Assembly: GCA_009936895.1 (NCBI GenBank) | Contig: JAACDS010000377.1 | Coordinates: forward strand, 1-9,886 | Direction of reading: 5' to 3' | DNA length: 9,886 nucleotides | DNA from: Pseudomonadota bacterium | Lineage (GTDB): Bacteria; Pseudomonadota; Gammaproteobacteria; Pseudomonadales; Azotimanducaceae | Shown: piece after piece, positions 1-6,371 of the stretch | How the letters are laid out: each line of letters opens with the position of its first letter | Position numbering within the stretch: the stretch's first letter is position 1 | The notes under the pieces: generated by a model | Told to the model about the DNA's origin: nothing | What the model saw: only the letters and a program-made list of their open reading frames with translations | The model's database searches: none | Program-made: the position numbers and the translations under genes

Positions 1-1
1 A

Positions 2-691
2 GGCGAACCTAACGTAGGTAAAAGTAGCTTAATTAATGCACTAACAGGTGCCGAAAGGTCGATTGTTAGTGATATCCCGGGCACAACACGCGATTATATT
101 TCTGCCTTTATGATGGTGGGACCATGGCGTATCGAGATTCTGGATACAGCGGGTTTACATGAGGCTGGCGACGCGATTGAAAAGATCGGGATAGACCACA
201 CGATCGAGCAATCTGAGACAGCGGATTTCTTTTTGCTCATGCTCGATGCCAACATGCCCTCCCCCACCCTACCAGATTCCTTGCTGCGACGAATGAATCC
301 AGCGAATACGATTGTGGTCGAGAACAAAACTGATTTACCAAGTGCCCAATCATTTGCTGATTACTTGCCAGATTTAAAGCATGTGCGCACTTCCCTCCTC
401 GAGCGGACGGGTCTCGCCGAGTTGCGAGAAACTTGGCAGAAATCCATCGATGATAGTCTGACGCATGGGCAGAGCGATGGCGTGGTGGTTAACGCACGCC
501 ATGCCGCTTCACTTGGAGAAGCTGTTGATGCACTGGAACTTGCATCATCAAAGTTGAAATCGGGCGATCACTCTGAGCTGATTGTTGCCGACATGCGTGA
601 CGCAGTAGAACACATTGGGCAAGTGGTCGGACGTGTTGATAATGAGCGCATGCTTGATAGGCTTTTTAAACAATTTTGTATCGGTAAATGA
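2..691 (+). CDS. mnmE: tRNA modification GTPase MnmE (TrmE), 5'-truncated
   Basis: MnmE is a GTPase that, with MnmG, installs the (carboxymethyl)aminomethyl group on U34 of tRNAs reading two-fold degenerate codons. The reading frame is open from base 2, so the N-terminal tetrahydrofolate-binding domain and part of the helical domain lie outside the window. Visible GTPase motifs are the P-loop GEPNVGKS at the very start, the switch region PGTTRD, DTAG (bases 143-154) and NKTD (323-334). The protein ends in FCIGK, the family's C-terminal C-x-GK motif with the functionally essential cysteine. The stop codon TGA at 689-691 overlaps the mnmG ATG. Motif order and the mnmG neighbour make the identification secure. 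Only the start is missing, because of the window edge. Confidence 0.97.
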   Translation, partial: GEPNVGKSSLINALTGAERSIVSDIPGTTRDYISAFMMVGPWRIEILDTAGLHEAGDAIEKIGIDHTIEQSETADFFLLMLDANMPSPTLPDSLLRRMNPANTIVVENKTDLPSAQSFADYLPDLKHVRTSLLERTGLAELRETWQKSIDDSLTHGQSDGVVVNARHAASLGEAVDALELASSKLKSGDHSELIVADMRDAVEHIGQVVGRVDNERMLDRLFKQFCIGK

Positions 692-2625
692 GCTCAGGAT
701 TAAAGTTTGGGAAAGGTCATCCCTACGACGTGATTGTCTGTGGCGCCGGTCATGCGGGCTGTGAAGCCGCCCTAGCCTCTGCGCGGCTTGGTGCAAACAC
801 GCTGATGCTGACTGGCAACCTCGATACGATCGCTCAAATGAGCTGTAACCCTGCAATAGGCGGCCAAGCCAAAGGCCACATGGTGCGAGAGATCGACGCG
901 CTTGGCGGAGAGATGGCAATTAATACAGATACCACTGCGATCCAATTTCGATTACTTAATGCCTCTAAGGGGCCAGCTGTCCAGGCGCCTAGAGCGCAAT
1001 GCGACAAGAAGGCTTACCAATATCGTATGAAGCATGTGCTTGAGTTACAGAAGAACCTAGACCTGTTTCAAGCTATGGTTCAAGGGCTTATCTACGAAGG
1101 CGGCAAGGTTGTCGGCGTACGCACTAATCTCGAGGTTGAATTTTACGCGAGGACTGTTGTTGTCACTACGGGCACATTTCTTCGGGGGTTGATGCATGTG
1201 GGCAAGAATACCAATAAAGGCGGGCGAATGGGTGATTTCTCTGTGGAAGGGCTTTCCGGTTCATTTTTGGAGGCAGGAATTGAGCTAGAGCGCCTGAAAA
1301 CTGGCACGCCAGCGCGCATTCTTGGCAGTAGCATTGATTTTAGCCAGTTAGAAGAGCAGAAGGGCGACATAGACCCCACGCTCTTTGCGTTTTACGACAC
1401 GCGTGGAATTGAAAATGTGTTCCACGTGGAACAATCGGAGGAGAATGTACGGAACTCGGAACACGAATTGTTCCACGTGGAACACCCGCACCAACGAAAG
1501 TTAGGGTGGTTGCCTGGGCAGGATCAGGTTTCTTGCTGGATGACTTACACGGGTGCAGACACGCGACAAGTGGTGACGGATAATCTGCACCTCTCACCGA
1601 TGTATTCTGGGCAGATCGAAGGCACGGGGCCGCGTTATTGTCCTAGCATCGAAGATAAATTCGTCCGCTTCGCTGATAAGGAGCGCCACATGCTTTTCCT
1701 AGAACCCGAAGGGCGGAATACTAACGAATGGTATATCAACGGTCTCTCCACGAGTTTGCCTTTTGGTGTGCAGTTGGACATGTTGCGAAGTATCGAGGGT
1801 TTAGAGGGTGTCCACATGATGAGGCCAGCTTATGCAGTGGAATACGATTTTGCGCCGCCGACACAGCTTTTTCCCTCATTGGAATCCAAGAAGGTTGAAA
1901 ACCTTTTCTTTGCGGGTCAGATCAACGGGACCTCAGGTTACGAAGAAGCGGCAGGGCAGGGATTGATTGCCGGTGTCAATGCCGTACAAAAGATTCGCGG
2001 GCAGGAAGCCTTGGTTTTGAAGCGCCACGAGGCTTATCTAGGAGTACTCATTGATGACTTAGTGACAAAGGGCACGAAGGAGCCATATCGTATGTTTTCC
2101 AGCCGCGCAGAACACCGGCTCTTGTTCAATCATCCGAGTGCAGAATTACGCTTAGTTGACACAATAGAAAGACTACAACTCGTTGATAAACAAAGGCTTA
2201 TGAGAATTAAAGAGAAGTCCTCGAAGGTGCTTGAATGGACGGATCGTCTAGAGGTCGAGCGCAGGGCAGGGGAAAGCTATGCTCTACACCTGCGGCGATC
2301 TCATTCCCAGGAGGACTTCCCCGAAGCAATGAAGGCGGAATCTAAGGAGGTTCGAGAAGAGGTGCATTATCGTGTGGTTTTTAAAGGCTACTTAGATCGC
2401 GAACTGAAGCAGATCGAGAAACTAAAGCACATTGACAAGATCAAGTTACCCGAGGGCTTTGATTTTACCGAAGTTAAGGGGCTACGCAGCGAGAGCGCTC
2501 AGAAGCTGGTCGAGATTGCTCCAAGCTCTTTGGGGCAGGCGAGTCGTATCAGTGGCGTGAACCCCGCAGACATCAGCATTCTAATGGTGCATCTGGAGGC
2601 TCGCTCTGGCGAAAAGTCGCACTAA
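688..2625 (+). CDS. mnmG: tRNA uridine-5-carboxymethylaminomethyl synthesis enzyme MnmG (GidA)
   Basis: MnmG is the FAD-dependent partner of MnmE in cytoplasmic U34 modification of tRNA. The 645-residue protein has the dinucleotide-binding GAGHAG at residues 19-24 and SCNPAIGG at 52-59. It also carries both GidA signatures: GPRYCPSIEDK, and AGQINGTSGYEEAAGQGLIAG with the usual glycine spacing. The start ATG overlaps the mnmE stop (ATGA), so translation is probably coupled; no Shine-Dalgarno is visible. The protein is slightly longer than the usual ~620-630 residues. The excess lies between FAFYDTRG (233-240) and QVSCW (280-284), where homologues have a short linker. That excess contains VFHVEQ (244-249) and LFHVEH (261-266), encoded by two perfect parS-like palindromes. 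The rsmG-parA-parB genes that often follow mnmG are absent; a two-component system follows instead. Confidence 0.98.
   Translation: MSSGLKFGKGHPYDVIVCGAGHAGCEAALASARLGANTLMLTGNLDTIAQMSCNPAIGGQAKGHMVREIDALGGEMAINTDTTAIQFRLLNASKGPAVQAPRAQCDKKAYQYRMKHVLELQKNLDLFQAMVQGLIYEGGKVVGVRTNLEVEFYARTVVVTTGTFLRGLMHVGKNTNKGGRMGDFSVEGLSGSFLEAGIELERLKTGTPARILGSSIDFSQLEEQKGDIDPTLFAFYDTRGIENVFHVEQSEENVRNSEHELFHVEHPHQRKLGWLPGQDQVSCWMTYTGADTRQVVTDNLHLSPMYSGQIEGTGPRYCPSIEDKFVRFADKERHMLFLEPEGRNTNEWYINGLSTSLPFGVQLDMLRSIEGLEGVHMMRPAYAVEYDFAPPTQLFPSLESKKVENLFFAGQINGTSGYEEAAGQGLIAGVNAVQKIRGQEALVLKRHEAYLGVLIDDLVTKGTKEPYRMFSSRAEHRLLFNHPSAELRLVDTIERLQLVDKQRLMRIKEKSSKVLEWTDRLEVERRAGESYALHLRRSHSQEDFPEAMKAESKEVREEVHYRVVFKGYLDRELKQIEKLKHIDKIKLPEGFDFTEVKGLRSESAQKLVEIAPSSLGQASRISGVNPADISILMVHLEARSGEKSH
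1418..1433. promoter_or_regulatory. parS: parS-like ParB-binding site 1 (inside mnmG)
   Basis: The sequence TGTTCCACGTGGAACA is a perfect 16-bp palindrome that fits the bacterial parS consensus tGTTtCACGTGAAACa. The only deviation is the symmetrical C/G at the position that is known to vary. parS sites are loaded by the CTP-dependent clamp ParB and usually lie near oriC, often within or near mnmG/rsmG/parAB. Here the site is translated in the mnmG frame as part of VFHVEQ. That an identical copy follows 51 bp later makes chance very unlikely. Confidence 0.87.
1469..1484. promoter_or_regulatory. parS: parS-like ParB-binding site 2 (inside mnmG)
   Basis: This is a second exact copy of TGTTCCACGTGGAACA. 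It starts 51 bp after the first, which is 17 codons and close to five helical turns, so both sites are in the same reading frame and on about the same DNA face. It is read as part of LFHVEH. Additional half-site-like copies of GGAAC at 1451-1455 and GGAACA at 1458-1463 lie between the two full sites. Flanking bases are not conserved between the copies, which argues for selection on the palindrome and against a recent tandem duplication. Confidence 0.87.
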
Positions 2626-2642
2626 CAAACAATTTTAACGGA

Positions 2643-2716
2643 AAAGCCTTCTGGTCGATTGTCTCAGTTGTGTTACGGCGGAGTCTCATCCGAGTTAAAT
2701 CGGCCGGAAAGGGTTT
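2643..2716 (+). ncRNA. Long imperfect hairpin (structured RNA) downstream of mnmG
   Basis: The arm 2647-2660 pairs with 2698-2712. The closing pairs run T2660-A2698 out to T2649-A2709 without a mismatch, with two T-G wobbles (T2655-G2703 and T2652-G2706). After one bulged A (2710), C2648-G2711 and C2647-G2712 follow. Beyond a G/G mismatch, three more A-T pairs (2643-2645 with 2714-2716) can form. The 37-nt apical region can form a small CGGA/TCCG stem (2679-2682, 2689-2692). The T-G pairs are stable only as U-G in RNA transcribed from the + strand. No T-run follows directly, so it is not a classical intrinsic terminator. It may protect the mnmEG mRNA 3' end, act in the leader of the downstream gene, or be a small RNA. 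Function unknown. Confidence 0.5.
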
Positions 2717-2805
2717 AGACTTGGGTTTAAGCGTTGACCCATCATGTTTTTTGGTAGAACAGGTGGTTTTATTAAGACGTCCTAAATTTCTAGGCCTTTA
2801 AAAAT

Positions 2806-2832
2806 CAAACTGTTTGCATAGCTGATTATAAA
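2806..2832 (+). promoter_or_regulatory. Possible promoter with small palindrome before the response regulator gene
   Basis: TATAAA at 2827-2832 begins 11 bp before the ATG at 2838. If it is a -10 box, transcription would start at or next to the start codon and give a (nearly) leaderless mRNA. No good -35 hexamer is present. At that place lies the perfect palindrome CAAAC-T-GTTTG (2806-2816), which could be an activator or repressor half of the promoter. Only sequence inspection supports this. Confidence 0.3.
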
Positions 2833-2837
2833 CAAGT

Positions 2838-3539
2838 ATGAGCGCGCAAAAAATGCATCGTGTTTTGGTCGTAGACGATGAGTCTGACGTTACCGAACTT
2901 TTACAGTATAGACTTGAGCAAGAAGGGTATCGAGTAGCGACATTAAACGATCCCTTGGGCTTTGTTGTCAAAGTGCGCGAGTTTGAACCAGACTTGATGC
3001 TCTTGGATATAATGATGCCCGAACTCAGCGGCATACAGTTATGCCGCATTGTCCGCGCGGATCCTTCGATGAAGGATATTCCCGTCATATTTCTGAGTGC
3101 GCGCGGTGAGGTCGAGGACCGAATTAAAGGCTTAGAAGCCGGAGCCGAAGATTATGTATCTAAACCATTTAATACCAATGAGTTGATGCTTAGGATTAGC
3201 AAAATGCTCAAGCGCTCAGGCGCGCCTTCGGAACCCGCTGGGCAGTCACGAATTGAGATCGGGGGTGTGGTCATCGACGAAGATCTGCACCAGTTGAAGG
3301 TTGATGGTAGAAATGTTGTACTGACAGCGACCGAATTTCGTCTACTCAAACTTCTCATGGAGCGAAAGGGACGCGTGCAATCGCGAGATCATTTATTGGT
3401 TAATGTTTGGCATTACGATACAGATATCGAGACGCGTACTGTAGATACCCATGTGCGCCGCGTACGGGAGAAACTCGGACAACATGCGCACATGATTGAG
3501 ACGGTGCGTGGCGTCGGTTACCGGGCGGTCGATATCTAG
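2838..3539 (+). CDS. PhoB/OmpR-family response regulator
   Basis: This is a cytoplasmic DNA-binding response regulator of 233 residues, the normal family length. The receiver domain (about 7-122) has the acidic pair D13/D14, the phospho-acceptor D57 in LLDIMMPE, S87 in the T/S position, Y106 as switch aromatic and K109 in SKPF. The C-terminal winged helix (about 137-233) shows TATEFRLLKLL, a recognition-helix region ending in TRTVDTHVRRVREKL, and the wing motif ETVRGVGYR. It precedes a PhoR-like kinase gene, so the two are probably cognate. PhoB of the phosphate regulon is the nearest familiar protein, but no pst/phoU genes or clear Pho boxes are visible, so I give no symbol. A start at the second ATG (2853) is also possible; neither start has a Shine-Dalgarno. 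Confidence 0.95.
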   Translation: MSAQKMHRVLVVDDESDVTELLQYRLEQEGYRVATLNDPLGFVVKVREFEPDLMLLDIMMPELSGIQLCRIVRADPSMKDIPVIFLSARGEVEDRIKGLEAGAEDYVSKPFNTNELMLRISKMLKRSGAPSEPAGQSRIEIGGVVIDEDLHQLKVDGRNVVLTATEFRLLKLLMERKGRVQSRDHLLVNVWHYDTDIETRTVDTHVRRVREKLGQHAHMIETVRGVGYRAVDI

Positions 3540-3548
3540 TGCGAATAC

Positions 3549-3569
3549 ACTAGGGGACCTTGCCTTAGT
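3549..3569 (+). other. Hairpin after the response regulator stop codon
   Basis: ACTAGGG (3549-3555) and CCTTAGT (3563-3569) form a seven-pair stem including one G-T pair, with a 7-nt loop, 9 nt after the TAG stop. No T-run follows, so intrinsic termination is doubtful. It could be an mRNA 3'-end stabiliser or uncouple expression of the kinase gene from the regulator gene. Confidence 0.35.
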
Positions 3570-3578
3570 TACTTGAGC

Positions 3579-3610
3579 TTAGTCAGCTGCTGATTAACTT
3601 GTCTTATAAT
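3579..3610 (+). promoter_or_regulatory. Operator-like palindrome and -10 box before the histidine kinase gene
   Basis: TTAGTCAGC (3579-3587), a central T, and GCTGATTAA (3589-3597) form a 19-bp palindrome with 8 of 9 positions symmetrical. A consensus TATAAT follows at 3605-3610, about 45 bp before the kinase ATG. The palindrome sits where the -35 element would be, and no good -35 hexamer exists there. This is the layout of a promoter controlled by a dimeric regulator. PhoB-type proteins bind direct repeats, so another factor may be involved. A second TATAAC box occurs further downstream. Confidence 0.42.
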
Positions 3611-3654
3611 TTGGATTTGGCTTATAACTGGGTCATTTCGCTCTTTCGTCTAAC

Positions 3655-5031
3655 ATGCTCTGGTTTTCTACAATTTTATTGCTGCTCTTATCGCTTTTAC
3701 TCTTTCGTCATATCTTACGATTGAGCCGTCTCTTACATGAGCTTGAAGATTCGGTCTGTTCGCAAAGGCGTTTAATACCGGAAGACTCTAGAGAGACTTT
3801 ACGAAAAATCGGAGCACTTGGTCTTGTTGATTCGATAAACGAACTCATTGATTCTAATAATCAGTCTATCATACAAAAGAACGATTATTCAGAGCAGATT
3901 GACGTCATCCTAGGCGCAGTTCAGGAAGCAGTGATCGTATTTAACCAAGATCATGTGGTGGAATACGCCAATCGATCTACAGAGAGGATATTTCATGAGG
4001 GTCTTCCAATCCAAGGCATGAGTCTAGAGGAAGTGCTTCGTTCGAGTGCTTTGTTGGAACATTTAGATTCAGCAGCGACTCAAGTCGACAACGAACCAAC
4101 ACGGATCAAGATCAATCAGGGAAAGAAAAAACTATGGTTTGAAGTTTCTTGCTCAATGGTGCAGGGCATGCATCCCGAGGGCACTTACTCGACGCTTCTT
4201 GTCATGCATGACATTACAAAGCAAAAAGACCTGGAAGCCAGTCGACGTAAATTTGTGGCCAATGCTTCACACGAGTTACGTACGCCATTGACTATCATTA
4301 AAGGGTTCGCGGAAACATTGACCGACGACAAGGCGGTGATTGATAGCAAGATGCGAGATCGCTTTACGAAGAAAATCTTAAAAAACGCGGGGCGCCTTCA
4401 CCGGCTCGTCGAGGATTTGTTAACTATTTCAAGATTAGAGTCGCAGCCCTACCTAATCGAGCCGGTAGAGCAGTCCATTGAATCTCTTTTTACTGAAGTC
4501 GCTGAAAGTTATTATAGTCGGCTTGATGCTTGTAGGCAGAGAATTGAAGTAAAGGTCGATGAGGCGGTGGACCCGTTTTCTTTTGATCGATATCGGATCA
4601 ATCAAGTTTTGGATAATCTTGTAGAAAACGTTTTTCGCTATGCGCCAGAGTTTAGGTCAATCAGATTGGAGGCCGTGCTCGAGCCTGAATCGGGAGATGT
4701 GCATTGCTCCGTTATTGATGATGGTCCTGGTATTCCAAAGAAACATCTCCCGCACCTATTCGAGCGTTTTTATCGGGTGGATAAAGGACGGTCGCGGGAG
4801 ACTGGGGGCACTGGGCTTGGCCTAAGTATTGTCAAACATATCGTGCAGTTACACGGCGGCACAGTCGCGGCTGAGAGTAAAGTGGGGGAGGGCACGCACA
4901 TATCCTTTAGACTGCCGATCAAACTGACTCAAGCACTAGGAGAGACTTCGGCTGACCTGGAATACGCTGGTAACAATACCCATAGCTATCAGAGCAACGA
5001 GGATGAAAGCACAGATCAAGGCGCCGGTTGA
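3655..5031 (+). CDS. PhoR-like PAS-domain sensor histidine kinase
   Basis: This inner-membrane sensor kinase of 458 residues is presumably the cognate of the upstream response regulator. One hydrophobic segment (about 2-20) is followed directly by cytoplasmic sequence, so there is no periplasmic sensor domain. A PAS-like domain spans about 79-190 (VILGAVQEAVIVFNQDHVVEYAN). The dimerisation/phosphotransfer domain has phospho-accepting H206 in ASHELRTPL. The catalytic domain has the N box NQVLDNLVEN (316-325), DDGPGIP (355-361), FERFYR (369-374) and GGTGLGL (384-390). The catalytic domain ends near SFRLP at about 419. The remaining ~39 residues are polar and acidic, and most are encoded antisense to the end of the gspF-like gene. 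The gap of 115 bp to the regulator gene contains its own -10 box. Confidence 0.94.
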   Translation: MLWFSTILLLLLSLLLFRHILRLSRLLHELEDSVCSQRRLIPEDSRETLRKIGALGLVDSINELIDSNNQSIIQKNDYSEQIDVILGAVQEAVIVFNQDHVVEYANRSTERIFHEGLPIQGMSLEEVLRSSALLEHLDSAATQVDNEPTRIKINQGKKKLWFEVSCSMVQGMHPEGTYSTLLVMHDITKQKDLEASRRKFVANASHELRTPLTIIKGFAETLTDDKAVIDSKMRDRFTKKILKNAGRLHRLVEDLLTISRLESQPYLIEPVEQSIESLFTEVAESYYSRLDACRQRIEVKVDEAVDPFSFDRYRINQVLDNLVENVFRYAPEFRSIRLEAVLEPESGDVHCSVIDDGPGIPKKHLPHLFERFYRVDKGRSRETGGTGLGLSIVKHIVQLHGGTVAAESKVGEGTHISFRLPIKLTQALGETSADLEYAGNNTHSYQSNEDESTDQGAG

Positions 5032-6213
5032 AACAAGTGTAGTCAATTTAGTGAGGCGCGCCGTTAATTCATTGCGAAACCCCTTGGTAATTTCGTTCAT
5101 GCTGTGGGCAAGATTACCGGTATTTTCACCGACCGTTAATATGTCGACCGCGAGGTCGGGCATGAATTGGTTTCTTTGAAAGGCCTGTGCGATTGAGAGC
5201 CCTTCGTTGACCTGACCTCGTGCAGTGTTGAAGCGTTCACGCAGTTTGGTATTTTTCACGGTGCGCTCGGTTAGGCGCAAGGTCTCGGTTGTATTGATGC
5301 CACTTTCTAGGAATGTGCTGATCAAGTTACCGACTTGGAAGAGTTCGCCTAAGTAAAAGATTTTGCCTAGCAGTGGCAGTTTTAAAAGCCATGAGTCGGT
5401 GTGGCCCAGTCCAGATTCGGAGCGCCGCCATTGTTGGAAACCTATAATACCGATAATTAGTCCAAGCAGAAAAAAGGGGCCGATCTGCGCGATGAAGGAT
5501 GAACCATCGATTAATATGCGAGCGCTCCAAGTCATCTCACCACCTAGACGATCCAGCATGCCTTGAATTTGTGGCAATAGTACCGTCATAAAAAGGATGA
5601 CGACTGCAATTGCGACTGTGCAAATGAAGGCTGGGTAAACCATACTCGCGATCATCTTTTTGCGTATCGCTTCCTTCTCTTCAAGGTAATCGATTACTTT
5701 GCTCAAAATAGGGCCGAGGTTGCCGGTTGCCTCGCCCGCCTCAATTACGTAGCTGATCGAGCTTGGGAAGCAGCGAGTTTGGCGCGACATAGCCCCTGCC
5801 AATGTGGAACCCTCACTGAGGTCGCGCCAGAGCGTTTGCGCAGTGGCACGCTGCTCCTTATCGCTGAGGCGTTGACTGAGTATACGGATGGAGTCGCCGA
5901 CGGGTAAACCAGAACCGTGGAGCTCCATCAAGCGCTTGAGAATGAGGAGGCCGACTCTTTCACTTTTGGCTCCGCGGGTCTTTTGAGAATTTTCATTGCC
6001 GTCTTTTTTACTGCGGTTGCTCCGTAGTGCCTTTGCGCGTTCGCCTAGTCTGGCCAAGGCAGAAGGTGTTCCAGTGGCTCCTTCCTTTAAGGTCACTGGG
6101 CTGAGCCCTTTCGCTTGTAGGCGCTGCATGGCGAGGCGGCGCTCGGGAGCCTCGATCGTGCCGCTTACAATCGTGCCATCTTTCTCACGCGCCTTATAGT
6201 TAAAAACTGCCAT
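4936..6213 (-). CDS. Type II secretion/type IV pilus inner-membrane protein, GspF/PilC family
   Basis: This is the polytopic platform protein of a type II secretion or type IV pilus machine, which contacts the assembly ATPase in the inner membrane. The 425-residue protein begins with the family N-terminus MAVFNYKAREKDGTIVSGTIEA. It carries two T2SSF domains (about 88-213 and 290-412), each with its hallmark: EAGEATGNL (158-166) and VGENTGNL (361-368). Three transmembrane segments lie near 190-213, 238-260 and 394-419. The linker at about 45-85 is long and very basic. The carboxyl end is normal for the family. No GspE/PilB, prepilin or secretin genes are nearby, so GspF and PilC cannot be told apart here. 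Its last 96 bp overlap the convergent histidine kinase gene. Confidence 0.93.
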   Translation of the reverse strand: MAVFNYKAREKDGTIVSGTIEAPERRLAMQRLQAKGLSPVTLKEGATGTPSALARLGERAKALRSNRSKKDGNENSQKTRGAKSERVGLLILKRLMELHGSGLPVGDSIRILSQRLSDKEQRATAQTLWRDLSEGSTLAGAMSRQTRCFPSSISYVIEAGEATGNLGPILSKVIDYLEEKEAIRKKMIASMVYPAFICTVAIAVVILFMTVLLPQIQGMLDRLGGEMTWSARILIDGSSFIAQIGPFFLLGLIIGIIGFQQWRRSESGLGHTDSWLLKLPLLGKIFYLGELFQVGNLISTFLESGINTTETLRLTERTVKNTKLRERFNTARGQVNEGLSIAQAFQRNQFMPDLAVDILTVGENTGNLAHSMNEITKGFRNELTARLTKLTTLVSTGALICAFILVALIAMGIVTSVFQVSRSLS

Positions 6214-6249
6214 TTATAATACCAGAGGAGTGTCTTGTTGAGGGCAGCA

Positions 6250-6281
6250 AGTCCACTATTTTCGTTTTCAAAAGATGGACT
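6250..6281. other. Inverted repeat between gspF-like and LolA-like genes
   Basis: AGTCCA (6250-6255) and TGGACT (6276-6281) are perfect complements. Inside them TTTT (6259-6262) can pair with AAAA (6270-6273) around a CGTTTTC loop. It lies 37-68 bp upstream of the gspF-like start and about 90 bp upstream of the LolA-like start, in the shared divergent region (6214-6371). It may be an operator or a leader hairpin. I see no convincing promoter pair in this region. Confidence 0.28.
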
Positions 6282-6371
6282 GAGTCGATCCAGATTTGTT
6301 ATAGACCATTAAAAACAGCAGGGAACAGTACTTGTCCTTCGGTGCCAGATGCGTATGAACATATAACTACT

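Larger units (their letters stand above)
2626..2837. other. Intergenic region mnmG to response regulator
   Basis: These 212 bp contain no convincing coding frame. They hold a long hairpin (2643-2716), a GGGTTTA direct repeat at 2711-2717 and 2723-2729 with 12-bp period, a T-run near 2746-2751, the small palindrome CAAAC-T-GTTTG (2806-2816) and a TATAAA box at 2827-2832. rsmG, parA and parB, common neighbours in this position, are not present. Confidence 0.7.

Noticed and set aside
548..919. Open frame on the minus strand across the mnmE/mnmG junction
   Set aside because: It is antisense to two confidently identified genes and has arginine-rich, low-quality composition without a known motif.
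2780..2837. Pho box before the response regulator
   Set aside because: CTGTTTG and CTGATTA are 12 bp apart, not 11, and match the CTGTCAT repeat poorly.
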